Shown here: positions 18,791 through 28,815 of the stretch, piece by piece
Layout of the letters: every line of letters starts with the position of its first letter
Position numbering within the stretch: position 1 is the stretch's first letter
Assembly: GCA_023522315.1 (NCBI GenBank)
Contig: JAHCSU010000419.1
Coordinates: forward strand, 1 to 64,000
Reading direction: 5' to 3'
Origin: Nostoc sp. CCCryo 231-06
GTDB lineage: Bacteria > Cyanobacteriota > Cyanobacteriia > Cyanobacteriales > Nostocaceae
DNA: 64,000 bases
Notes under the pieces: model-generated
Told to the model about the DNA's origin: nothing
The model's input: only the letters and a program-made list of their open reading frames with translations
Database searches by the model: none
Translations under genes and position numbers: made by a program

Positions 18791-21700
18791 CTATTTTTCT
18801 CCTTTGCTTCATTAATTGTCGCTTTTCCTGCATAGCTGCTTCTTTTCTGCTAGCACGGTCATCAGCTTGTTGAAATATCGTTTCTTCAATCTGCTTTCCA
18901 CCGATATATTCAGCTAAAGTACTTACTGTCGAATATTCAAATAAATCAGCAATTGATAAATTTTTGTTTAATGTTTTTATGATTTTACTGCGAACCTGAA
19001 TTATTAATAAAGAATCTCCTCCTAATTCAAAAAAATTATCATGAAGACCTACATTTTTTATTCCCAGAATCTCTTGCCAAATATTGGCAATTTCTTGTTC
19101 AATCTCATTGCTAGGAACAACGTAAGGATTCTGTAAATCCGGTCTAGAATATAGTACAAAATTGTTTTGCTGGCTCTCTGCTTGTTGCAATGATTCGAGC
19201 TTAACCCATTGCTTAATTCTAGCTTGAAGTTCTCCTGTAGAAACAACTATGTGATTAAGTGCAGCACAATTTAAAATTCTTTCAAAAGCTTTGACTCCTT
19301 CTTCCGATTTAATCGTCAATTCAGTGAAATTTGCATCTAAATCTGTATTTTCTTCATTTTCATTTATATTTTCTATTTGCCAGCCATCCCAACTTATGCT
19401 ACTCCATGAAAGAGGATAATTTTGATTATGTTGCTGTACAAAAGCATCCATAAAGTTATTAGCAGCTGAGTAGGCAACAAATCCTAATCCTCCTAAAACA
19501 GAGGATAATGAAGATAGCAATAAACAAAAATCAATCTCTCTATTTTCTAAAAGCTTTTCTAAGGCTAAAAGTCCATATATTTTTGGTTGAAATTGGTGTT
19601 CACAATCAAGCTGACTGATATTTTCAATTGATTCAAAAGATTTACCTTGAACAACTCCAGCAGCATGAATAACACCATTTAGTTGACCAAATTGCTGTTG
19701 AGCTTGAACAATAGCATTTTGCATTTGTTGTATGTTACTCACATCAGCACTCACCACTAAAACTTCTGCACCTAATTGTTCTAGTTCCTGAACTTTACGA
19801 ATTTTATGACTAGTATTATCAGTTTCATCATGAGTATTAAGCCATTGTTCCCATTCGTCTTTTTTAGGTAAAGCAGAACGTCCCGTCAACAGTAACTTTG
19901 CTTGTACAGTTCGAGCCAAGTATTCTGCCAAAACAAGTCCAATACTACCGAGTCCACCTGTAATTAAATAGACTCCTTTTTCTCTGAGTCGAGGCTTTTC
20001 GATTTTAGTTTTCTCAAGGCGCACTGGCTCAAAAGTTTGCACCCAACGATTCAAACTTCTATAAGCAATGAATTTTTCAGAATCAGTAACTTTCAATTCT
20101 GCCAGCAATTGTTCTAGAAGTTTTTCTTCTTGCCAACTTCCGTATTCTGGAAGTATAACATCAATACTCCGACAGCTTATATTTAAATATTCTTGAGATA
20201 TAACTTTAATTGGGCCAAGTAAAGTAGCTTTCTCTGGACAAAGCACTTCATTTCCTGTCACTGACTGTAGGTCGTTAGAAATAACCGTGATTTCAAAATC
20301 TTCAGTAGTGTCTTGTCTTCCCAGAGCTTGGGCAAGAAATAGGAGACTATAAAATCCTATCGTTTGAGCTTGATTAACTTTTTCAATTTCTAATTTGTGG
20401 TTATTGCTCGGTGTGACATTCCATAAATGTATAATTCTTTTTGGTAATTTTTTTTGTTTAAATATTTCCTGTATGAGAACATCGTAATCATGATTATTCT
20501 GAGGATTTATAGTATATTCAAATTCCCTGTTTTTAGTAAAATCTTCACCAATTTTTACAGTAATTACATCCTGGTTTTGTTTCTCTAATTCGTTTACTAA
20601 TTTGATACCAAATCCACATTCATCCACAAACACCAAAATGCTGGATTTCTGAGATAAGGATTCTTGATGTTGGAGTGGTAGTGGAGCTAAAGAAGGCTTC
20701 CAAAAAGGAATATAAAACCAGTCAGCTATATCAGCTTTTTTAGTCAGTGATACTGGAGCGCGTAAGCGCAGTCCGTCGTAGGCATCGCCATTTTGTCCTG
20801 GCTTTTGAGGCTCAATCCAATATCTTTGTCGTTCAAAGGGGTAGGTGGGTAAAGGTAGACGATGACGGAATTCGTGAGTATAAAATCTTGACCAATCAAT
20901 ATCTACACCAGAAAGCCACAACCTACCTAATGTTTGCAACAACAAGTTACTATCCGATACTTGTTCTTTAACATGGCGTAAAGAAGTCAGCACCACCTGT
21001 TTAGCACTTCTATCTAAATGTTGTTTTGTGAGTGTGCTTAAAGTATGTCCCGGCCCAACCTCCAGAAAAATCCCTTCAAACTGCTGTATCAATTGAAATA
21101 TACCATCTGAAAATCTCACAGTTTGTCGTAAATGCTGCCCCCAATAACTGGGATTTGTGGCTTGTTCATTGGTAATCCAACTACCAGTTACATTAGAAAT
21201 AAAGCGTATCCGAGGTGGATTTAGTTGAAATTTACTTACCCACTGCACAAACTCCTCTAATATTGGTGACATCATCGCAGAATGGAACGCATGAGATGTA
21301 TGCAACAGACGACATTCAACTTCTTGAGAGAATAATTGTTTTTGTAGTGTAGTAACTGCCTCATTTGTTCCAGAAACAACACATGAAGATGGGCTATTAA
21401 TAACTGCTATTTCTAGAGAATCTTTATACAATGCCTCTGTTTTTAAGAGTAACTGTACGTCTTTTTCTGGAAGTCTAATTGCCAGCATACTTCCTGTGGA
21501 TAATTGTTGCATCATTAGTCCTCTTTTTGCCACAATTGCTAGTGCATCTTCTAAAGAGAATACACCTGCTACAGTTGCTGCGACATATTCCCCAATGCTG
21601 TGACCAATCATTGCTTCTGGACGTATCCCCCATTCCATGAATAATTGAGCGAGGGCATATTCAATGGCAAATAATGCACTTTGGGTAAAAGCTGTTTGTT

Positions 21701-23477
21701 GTAGTTGAAAAGAAGCACTTTCAACATCTTGTTCCCTGGGATAAAGTAGGCGACGAATATCAACACCAAGGTAAGGTTGCAATATAACAGCGCAATTATC
21801 TATATGTTGTTTAAATGTTGCTTCCCTTTCGTATAATTCCTTTGCCATATTTACATATTGCGCCCCTTGTCCTGAAAACATGAAGATGGCTGGACAGTGA
21901 CTAGGCTTGTAATAGTTAGTAAAAACACGTTGTGGGTCGAGGTCAGCTAGCGCTTTAACTGCATCTTCAAGATCGCGACAAAGGACTATGCGGCGATGAT
22001 TAAAAGCTTGACGACCCACTTGTAGAGTGTATGCAACATCAGGTAGGTTAATCTCAGAATTTTGCTGCAAATGGGCACTCAGTTGTGCTGTTGCAGTTTC
22101 TAAAGCCGTGCTGGTTTTGGCTGAGAGAACTAACAATTGCCAAGGACGCGAGGGACTCGAAGCCTGAATTACTGGAGCTTCTTCTAAAATCACATGGGCA
22201 TTAGTCCCGCCAATGCCAAAAGAACTTACACCTGCTCTACGAGGTGTATCATTAGTTTGCCACTTTGATAATTTGGTGTTGACGTAAAACGGGCTGTTAG
22301 TAAAGTCTATTTGTGGATTTGGCTCCTGAAAGTGCAAGCTAGGAGGTATTTGTTGATGTTTTAATGCCAGGACTGTTTTAATTAATCCTGTCACACCTGC
22401 TGCTGTATCCAAATGCCCAATATTAGTCTTAACTGAACCAATAGCACAAAAACCTTTTTTATTTGTGCTAGCACGAAAAGCTTGTGTGAGAGCCTTAATT
22501 TCAATCGGGTCTCCTAAGATGGTTCCTGTACCGTGGGCTTCTACATAAGTAACAGTCTCAGGCTCGACTCCAGCTAAGGCTAAAGCTTCTAAAATTACTT
22601 CCCTTTGACCATCAACACTAGGGGCTGTATATCCAACTTTTAAAGAACCATCGTTATTGACAGATGAACCCTTGATTACTGCATGAATAAAATCACCATC
22701 AGCAATAGCATCTTCTAATCTTTTCAAGACCACTACACCTAAACCATTGCCACCATTAGTTCCTTTGGCTTGAGCGTCAAAAGCTCGGCAATGACCGTCA
22801 GGAGAGTGAATTCCTCCTTGCTGATATTGGTAACCAGTTTTTTGCAGCACTCCAACAGTAACACCCCCTGCTAAAACAATATCACTTTCACCATTGAGTA
22901 AACTTTGGCAAGCTAAATGCACAGCAACCAATGATGTAGAACAGGCAGTTTGAACGTTGATACTTGGCCCTCTCAAGTTCAATTTGTAAGAAACTTGCGT
23001 GGGTAAAAAGTCTTTGTCGTTTCCAATTAAAATTTGGTGGCTGTCTACCGATTCCATCAAATCTCGATTGGAATATAAGTTTGAAAGTAGGTATGTACTT
23101 GTAGCGACACCGGCGAAAACACCTATTTGACCGCTATAAGTTTCAGAGTTATAGCCAGCATTTTCTAAAGCTTCCCAAACACATTCTAGAAAAAGCCGAT
23201 GCTGTGGATCTGTAATCTCAGCTTCTCTCGGAGAAAAACCAAAAAATGCAGCATCAAATAAATCTATATTTTCTAATATACCGCTTGCTTTCACGTAATT
23301 TGGATCGTTAAGCAATGACGGATCTACCCCAGTAGATGTTAGTTCCTCATCTGTGAAAAAAGAAATTGACTCTACACCATTCCGTAGGTTTTCCCAAAAG
23401 CTATCAACTTTATTTGCTCCAGGAAAACGACCCGCCATACCAATAATAGCGATTTCGTCTTTATTTGCTGTATCCAT
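18783..23477 (-). CDS. Type I PKS, KS-AT-KR-ACP
   Basis: KS TACSTSLVAVH / EAHGTGT; AT GHSIGEY and HAFH; KR YLITGGLGSIGLVLAEYLA / HAAG / AYSAAN; ACP DNFFELGGDSLLIIQV; charged C-terminal docking-like tail. Confidence 0.95.
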   Translation of the reverse strand: MDTANKDEIAIIGMAGRFPGANKVDSFWENLRNGVESISFFTDEELTSTGVDPSLLNDPNYVKASGILENIDLFDAAFFGFSPREAEITDPQHRLFLECVWEALENAGYNSETYSGQIGVFAGVATSTYLLSNLYSNRDLMESVDSHQILIGNDKDFLPTQVSYKLNLRGPSINVQTACSTSLVAVHLACQSLLNGESDIVLAGGVTVGVLQKTGYQYQQGGIHSPDGHCRAFDAQAKGTNGGNGLGVVVLKRLEDAIADGDFIHAVIKGSSVNNDGSLKVGYTAPSVDGQREVILEALALAGVEPETVTYVEAHGTGTILGDPIEIKALTQAFRASTNKKGFCAIGSVKTNIGHLDTAAGVTGLIKTVLALKHQQIPPSLHFQEPNPQIDFTNSPFYVNTKLSKWQTNDTPRRAGVSSFGIGGTNAHVILEEAPVIQASSPSRPWQLLVLSAKTSTALETATAQLSAHLQQNSEINLPDVAYTLQVGRQAFNHRRIVLCRDLEDAVKALADLDPQRVFTNYYKPSHCPAIFMFSGQGAQYVNMAKELYEREATFKQHIDNCAVILQPYLGVDIRRLLYPREQDVESASFQLQQTAFTQSALFAIEYALAQLFMEWGIRPEAMIGHSIGEYVAATVAGVFSLEDALAIVAKRGLMMQQLSTGSMLAIRLPEKDVQLLLKTEALYKDSLEIAVINSPSSCVVSGTNEAVTTLQKQLFSQEVECRLLHTSHAFHSAMMSPILEEFVQWVSKFQLNPPRIRFISNVTGSWITNEQATNPSYWGQHLRQTVRFSDGIFQLIQQFEGIFLEVGPGHTLSTLTKQHLDRSAKQVVLTSLRHVKEQVSDSNLLLQTLGRLWLSGVDIDWSRFYTHEFRHRLPLPTYPFERQRYWIEPQKPGQNGDAYDGLRLRAPVSLTKKADIADWFYIPFWKPSLAPLPLQHQESLSQKSSILVFVDECGFGIKLVNELEKQNQDVITVKIGEDFTKNREFEYTINPQNNHDYDVLIQEIFKQKKLPKRIIHLWNVTPSNNHKLEIEKVNQAQTIGFYSLLFLAQALGRQDTTEDFEITVISNDLQSVTGNEVLCPEKATLLGPIKVISQEYLNISCRSIDVILPEYGSWQEEKLLEQLLAELKVTDSEKFIAYRSLNRWVQTFEPVRLEKTKIEKPRLREKGVYLITGGLGSIGLVLAEYLARTVQAKLLLTGRSALPKKDEWEQWLNTHDETDNTSHKIRKVQELEQLGAEVLVVSADVSNIQQMQNAIVQAQQQFGQLNGVIHAAGVVQGKSFESIENISQLDCEHQFQPKIYGLLALEKLLENREIDFCLLLSSLSSVLGGLGFVAYSAANNFMDAFVQQHNQNYPLSWSSISWDGWQIENINENEENTDLDANFTELTIKSEEGVKAFERILNCAALNHIVVSTGELQARIKQWVKLESLQQAESQQNNFVLYSRPDLQNPYVVPSNEIEQEIANIWQEILGIKNVGLHDNFFELGGDSLLIIQVRSKIIKTLNKNLSIADLFEYSTVSTLAEYIGGKQIEETIFQQADDRASRKEAAMQEKRQLMKQRRKIDV

Positions 23478-23533
23478 AAGTAAAAGCCCGAACCTAAATA
23501 TTTTTGGTCTAATATCAAAGCATTGAATGAAAA

Positions 23534-25219
23534 TTATTTAATTGAAATTTCAGAAGCAATCTGAATCTGATCGTTTAAAACTGCGTCAATATCTTCTTCA
23601 GTAGTTAATGGATTGGCAATGACAGCACGCATGGCAATTACAGTAATTTGTTTGTTAAACTTTATACTATTTTTTGTCGTTCGTGAGATAAAAGTGCGAC
23701 CAATATGACGCTGCATTTTTTGTAAATATTCATTAAAATTATTGACAATTTCATTGTCTGTTTCTGTTAACTTTTTATTGGCAATAGCTTCTCTAAATGT
23801 CTCTGGGATATACCGATAAATCAACAAATTGGTATCAGGTTCTGCCAACAATTCAAATTCGGGCATAGCTGAAATACGAGCAGCCATGTATTCAGTTTTT
23901 CTGATTCCTTCATCAATTAAAAACTCATATCCCTTAAGTCCAATTAGCTTTAAACCAGCGTGTAAAAATAAAGCCATGCCAGGTCGAGACCCTTCCAAAG
24001 CACGTTTACCTAAATCAAACGATCCCTTTCGCATGGTATAACTAGCCTGTTTTTCTATTGAGGAAGCTAGATAAGGGTCGCGGAAAAAGATCATACCAAT
24101 ACCCATTGGTAAATACAATTGTTTATGTCCATCAATGGTTACTGAATCAGCTTTTTCAATACCAGCAAGCTTATGTTGATGTTTTCGGGAAAAGATAACT
24201 GGCCCACCCCAAGCAGCATCTACATGAAAATGTATATTATTTTCTTGAGCGATCTCTGCAATATCTTCTAGGGGATCGACACTACCAGAATCTGTAGTTC
24301 CAGCAATGCCGACAATGGCTATGATATGTAAGTTTTGTTCGCGGCATTCTGCAACAGCTTGACGTAGTGCTTGTATGTTAACTCGATTGTTAGAGTCAAC
24401 GCTTACTCTAATCAAATTTTGGGTACTAATGCCCATCAAATCTGCAACTTTATCAAAAGAGAAATGCATCAATTCGGAACCAATGACAACTGCTCCTTTG
24501 TAGCCATAAAAATTTAGAGCTGCTGTTAAACCTTCTTTTTCTACGCCTAAAAAGTCATTTTTTGCTCCCAAAGATTTATTTCGGGCACACCACAGTGCTG
24601 TGATATTGGCTGTTGTACCACCAGAAGTTAAAATTCCTAATGTACTCTGATTATTTTGAATATGCTGGGTGTAAAAATTATCGGACAAACTATAAATTTG
24701 TCGATGCATCATTGCTAAAGCTTCACGTTCATAAAAGCTCAAAGCTTTAGCAGTCTCTATTTTGACAGCGTTTTGATTCATTGCTGTCATCAATTTTGCT
24801 AGAGGTCGTACAAAAGAAGGAAGCGCCGAGGTCATGTGACCGATAAATTGTGGCGAAGATGTATGTATAGAGTGAGAAATAACGTTATCACCTAAGTATT
24901 GGAAATAGCTTTCAAAATCAGTAGGTTCTAAAGGTATTTTGCTCTCACCAAAATTCTTAATTATCAAGTCAATCTCAACATTAGTATTTGCATTTGTTGT
25001 AATTAAAAACTCCTCAGAAAAATCATTAACTATCTCATCTATTTGGGTTTCAATAGATTTTCCCAGAGTAGGTACAAACATTTGTTTTACATACTCACCA
25101 ATTTCAGAATGTAATATTCGCTCAGTTTGAGAAAAGCTATTTGTAGATAAAAAACTTCTTTCACTTAATGTCATTTTGTCTCCTACAATAGGTAATTTTT
25201 GTTCTGCATTACTGTTCAT
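23534..25219 (-). CDS. PLP-dependent decarboxylase, PanP-like (putative L-aspartate 1-decarboxylase giving beta-alanine)
   Basis: Group II decarboxylase signature FHVDAAWGG...KADSVTIDGHKQLYLPMGIGM. The full-length layout and ISHSIHTSSPQFIGHMTSALPSFVRPLAKLMTAMNQN resemble PanP-type proteins. Confidence 0.8.
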   Translation of the reverse strand: MNSNAEQKLPIVGDKMTLSERSFLSTNSFSQTERILHSEIGEYVKQMFVPTLGKSIETQIDEIVNDFSEEFLITTNANTNVEIDLIIKNFGESKIPLEPTDFESYFQYLGDNVISHSIHTSSPQFIGHMTSALPSFVRPLAKLMTAMNQNAVKIETAKALSFYEREALAMMHRQIYSLSDNFYTQHIQNNQSTLGILTSGGTTANITALWCARNKSLGAKNDFLGVEKEGLTAALNFYGYKGAVVIGSELMHFSFDKVADLMGISTQNLIRVSVDSNNRVNIQALRQAVAECREQNLHIIAIVGIAGTTDSGSVDPLEDIAEIAQENNIHFHVDAAWGGPVIFSRKHQHKLAGIEKADSVTIDGHKQLYLPMGIGMIFFRDPYLASSIEKQASYTMRKGSFDLGKRALEGSRPGMALFLHAGLKLIGLKGYEFLIDEGIRKTEYMAARISAMPEFELLAEPDTNLLIYRYIPETFREAIANKKLTETDNEIVNNFNEYLQKMQRHIGRTFISRTTKNSIKFNKQITVIAMRAVIANPLTTEEDIDAVLNDQIQIASEISIK

Positions 25220-25287
25220 CTTTAGGACTTAAGCAAAAAACCTCTCATCCGTGTTCTCTGCTTCGTCTGCGGTTAATTTCTTTTATT

Positions 25288-28200
25288 TTATAAATTTTGT
25301 TCACCTGATTGAGACGAAACTCCGCCTTCCTTGATTGCTGTTCGATGTTCTTTTCTGGCTTGTTTTCGACGCTGTAATGAAGCTGTCCTACCTTCAGGAA
25401 CATGAGAATGTTTGATAAAAGATGTTTCTTCTCTTAATTGCTGGCTAAAATATCTAGCTAGGTGGCTGATGGTTGGATATTGAAACATTTCTACCAACAG
25501 AAAATCTCTCTGAAATATTTTTTGCAATTTACTATGAACCTGAACTAAAAGCAGCGAATGACCACCGAGTTGAAAGAAGTTATCATGGATTCCTACGTTC
25601 TCAACATTAAGTACTTCTTGCCAAATATCGGCAATAGTTTTTTCGACCTCAGTTTGGGGTGGCTGGTAAACTGTTTCCAATTCGGGGCGTGCTGTATCAG
25701 GTGCTGGTAGTGCTTTGCGATCGACCTTTCCATTTGGTGTTAGTGGTAGTGCCTCCAGTGTGATAAAAGCTGTTGGCATCATGTAGTTTGGTAACTTTGA
25801 CTCTAAAAAGTTACGTAGTTCAGGAATTGTCAGTGTTTGCTCTCTTTGAGCAACTACATAGGCGACTATTCGTTGAGAGTCTGCTGAAGCTTCGCTGACT
25901 ACAACAACAGTTTCTTGTACTGCTGGGTGTTGGCTAATGATTGCCTCAATTTCTCCCAATTCAATCCTGAAACCACGTACTTTTACTTGGTTATCAATGC
26001 GACCTAAATACTCAATGTCTCCATTCGGTAAATATCGAGCTAAATCGCCGGATTTATAAAGAAGTGCATTGGGTTTATTACTAAAGCAATTAGGAATAAA
26101 TCTTTCAGAAGTTAGTGTTGGTTGGTTTAAATAACCCCTGACCACACCAGCACCACCAATATACATTTCACCTGGTACTCCTATGGGTACTGGCTGCCCA
26201 TATCTATCTAGTAAATAAACTTGTAAGTCACCAATTGGACGACCTATTAAACTTGCTGATGCTACTTCTAAGTCTGCCATTTTTAATGGACGATATGTCA
26301 CATGCACAGTAGTTTCCGTAATCCCGTACATGTTAATTAACTGTGGTGACTGGTCGCCATGACGTTCAAACCAAGGTCTTAAACTCTCAATTTGCAATGC
26401 TTCTCCACCAAAAATCACTTTTCGTAGGCTTAGGTTGTTACTATTTTCCAGGGATTCCTCTACCTGTATCAGTTGTCGGAAAGCAGAAGGCGTCTGATTA
26501 AGTACAGTCACTTGCTGTGTTAACAATAATTGATAGAACTTTTGAGGTGAACGGCTCAACCAATACGGTACTACCACTAATTTTCCACCATACAGCAATG
26601 CTCCCCAAATTTCCCAAACGGAAAAATCAAAGGCTATGGAGTGGAATAGTGTCCAAACATCATGTTGGTTAAAGTTATACCAGTGTTCAGTTGCTGCTAA
26701 CAAACGAACAACGTTGCTGTGATTGACTAAGACGCCCTTGGGTTGACCTGTTGAGCCAGAGGTGTAGATGATGTAAGCTAGGTTATCAGTCGTACATTCA
26801 CTAATTGGGTTTTGTGAGCTTTGTTGAGCTACAATTTCACAATCTCTATCTAGATAAACAACCCTAGTCTGATGTTGTGGCAAATTCTCTATCAGCTGCT
26901 GCTGTGTTAGTAGTACTGATACAGCAGTATCTTGCAATATGAAGGCTAAACGTTCTGGTGGATATGCTGGATCTAACGGTACGTATGCACCACCTGCTTT
27001 GAGGATGGCTAGTAACCCGATGACCATAGAAAGCGATCGCTCTACACAAATCCCTACCAATACCTCTGCTTGCACTCCTAGCTGTTGCAAGTAATTTGCT
27101 AATTGGTTAGCTCTGACGTTGAGTTCCTGATAGGTTAACTGCTCCGATTCAAACACTACTGCTACTGCATCAGGTGTACTCTCTACTTGCGCCTCGAACA
27201 ACTGATGGATACATTGCTCTTTAGGATACTCAACTTCTGTATTATTCCACTCCAGCAGTAATTGACGTTTTTCAGATTCTGTTAGCAGTGATAATTCTGA
27301 AAGCCGTAGCTTCGGATTTACACTAATCTCTTTAAGCAAGGTCTGGAAATGTCCAGACATCCGACAGATCGTATTTTCTTCAAATAAATCAGTATTGTAT
27401 TCTATACTTCCAACTAACCCCGACTCTGTTTCTGTCATCGATAGGGTTAAATCAAACTGAGCAGTACCACTATCGCTTTCCAAGGGAGTTAAAGTCAAAC
27501 CAGCCAACTCTAAGGCAGACATCGGTGCATTCTGAAGCACAAACATCACTTGAAATAGTGGCGTATGGCTTAAGTCTCGCTGTGGTTGTAGTTGCTCAAC
27601 TAACAACTCAAAAGGCAAATCTTGATGTGCATAAGCTCCTAGTGCTACTTCCCGCACCTGTTTTAGTAGCTCTTTAAAGCTGGGATTTCCTGCTAAGTTA
27701 GTTCTTAACACCAAGGTATTGACAAAAAATCCAATTAACCCTTCTATCTCTGCTCGGTTGCGGTTAGCGATGGGCGAACCGACTACAATATCTTCGCTAA
27801 GAGTATAATGCCATAGCAGTATTTGGAAAGCTGCCAGCAGGGTCATAAATAAGGTACTTCCCTGCTGCTGACTCAATTTATTTAGGGTTGCGGATAATTC
27901 TTTTGATAGCTCAAATAAGTAGGTCGCACCCCCGAAAGTCTGAATTGCTGGTCTTGGGTAGTCTGTGGGTAAATCCAGTACTCTCGGTGCGTTCTCTAAG
28001 TGCTTAAGCCAGTAAGAAATTTGAGATTTTAATACCTCTCCTTGCAGCCATTGTCGTTGCCAAGCCGCGAAGTCTACATACTGTATTGGTAGTTCCGGTA
28101 ATGGTGAGGCTTGTCCAGAAAAGAAGGCTGGATAAAGTGTTGCTAATTCTTGCACCAGTACACCTGTTGACCAACCGTCAGAGACCATGTGGTGCATTGT

Positions 28201-28815
28201 CAATAATACAATATGTTCTTGTTCACCAAGACGCAATAGTTTTATCCGCAATAACAGGTCGCCTTTTAAGTCAAAAGGTTGTTGTGCTTCTTGAAAAGTT
28301 AGTTGTTTGACTTCGGCTTCTTGTTTATTTGCAGGTAACTCGCTAATATCGAATATTGATAAATTTAGGGGCTTTTCTTCAGAGATGACAGCTACTGCTT
28401 GGCCCTCTATTATTTGGAAATTGGTTCGTAACACTTCATGGCGATTGATAATTTCGTTGAAAGTTTGTTGTAATGCTTCTACATTTAATTGTCCTTGTAA
28501 GCAAATAGCAGCAGGAAGATTGTAGAATGGGCTGTCTGGTTCTAATTGAGCTAAAAACCACAGTCGTTGTTGGGCAAATGATAGTGGTAAATGTTCCTGC
28601 CGTTTTACTGGGCGAATCGGCTGTTTGTCAGCAACTAAAGCTACACTGTTATTGCGTATAAAAGTGAGGATATCTTCTTTGCGTTCAGCAAGTTCTTCCT
28701 TGATAACTGGTGTCAGCACATCTTTTGGAGCGCTACAGCGTAAGCGATTATCTTCAACCCAGAGCTTGACATCTAGACTGCAAAGGTAAGACAAAAACTC
28801 TTCAATAGTTTTCAT
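25288..28815 (-). CDS. NRPS, TubC-like docking domain-C-A-PCP (predicted Thr)
   Basis: N-terminal docking MKTIEEFLSYLCSLDVKLWVEDNRLRCSAPKDVLTPVIKEEL; C MHHMVSDGWS; hand-read A code DFWNIGMVHK (Thr); PCP DNFFQLGGHSLLLVQV. Confidence 0.93.
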   Translation of the reverse strand: MKTIEEFLSYLCSLDVKLWVEDNRLRCSAPKDVLTPVIKEELAERKEDILTFIRNNSVALVADKQPIRPVKRQEHLPLSFAQQRLWFLAQLEPDSPFYNLPAAICLQGQLNVEALQQTFNEIINRHEVLRTNFQIIEGQAVAVISEEKPLNLSIFDISELPANKQEAEVKQLTFQEAQQPFDLKGDLLLRIKLLRLGEQEHIVLLTMHHMVSDGWSTGVLVQELATLYPAFFSGQASPLPELPIQYVDFAAWQRQWLQGEVLKSQISYWLKHLENAPRVLDLPTDYPRPAIQTFGGATYLFELSKELSATLNKLSQQQGSTLFMTLLAAFQILLWHYTLSEDIVVGSPIANRNRAEIEGLIGFFVNTLVLRTNLAGNPSFKELLKQVREVALGAYAHQDLPFELLVEQLQPQRDLSHTPLFQVMFVLQNAPMSALELAGLTLTPLESDSGTAQFDLTLSMTETESGLVGSIEYNTDLFEENTICRMSGHFQTLLKEISVNPKLRLSELSLLTESEKRQLLLEWNNTEVEYPKEQCIHQLFEAQVESTPDAVAVVFESEQLTYQELNVRANQLANYLQQLGVQAEVLVGICVERSLSMVIGLLAILKAGGAYVPLDPAYPPERLAFILQDTAVSVLLTQQQLIENLPQHQTRVVYLDRDCEIVAQQSSQNPISECTTDNLAYIIYTSGSTGQPKGVLVNHSNVVRLLAATEHWYNFNQHDVWTLFHSIAFDFSVWEIWGALLYGGKLVVVPYWLSRSPQKFYQLLLTQQVTVLNQTPSAFRQLIQVEESLENSNNLSLRKVIFGGEALQIESLRPWFERHGDQSPQLINMYGITETTVHVTYRPLKMADLEVASASLIGRPIGDLQVYLLDRYGQPVPIGVPGEMYIGGAGVVRGYLNQPTLTSERFIPNCFSNKPNALLYKSGDLARYLPNGDIEYLGRIDNQVKVRGFRIELGEIEAIISQHPAVQETVVVVSEASADSQRIVAYVVAQREQTLTIPELRNFLESKLPNYMMPTAFITLEALPLTPNGKVDRKALPAPDTARPELETVYQPPQTEVEKTIADIWQEVLNVENVGIHDNFFQLGGHSLLLVQVHSKLQKIFQRDFLLVEMFQYPTISHLARYFSQQLREETSFIKHSHVPEGRTASLQRRKQARKEHRTAIKEGGVSSQSGEQNL

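Noticed and set aside
25220-25287. CTCATCCGTGTTCTCTGCTTCGTCTGCGGTTAATT as a regulatory element
   Set aside because: Resembles a very common low-complexity intergenic repeat in cyanobacteria; no structure or partner seen.
28725-28755. GGAGCGCTACAGCGTAAGCG as an inserted repeat in the Thr-module docking domain
   Set aside because: It encodes NRLRCSAP, which fits ordinary TubC-type docking domains (LWVExxRLRCxAP), so no insertion is needed.
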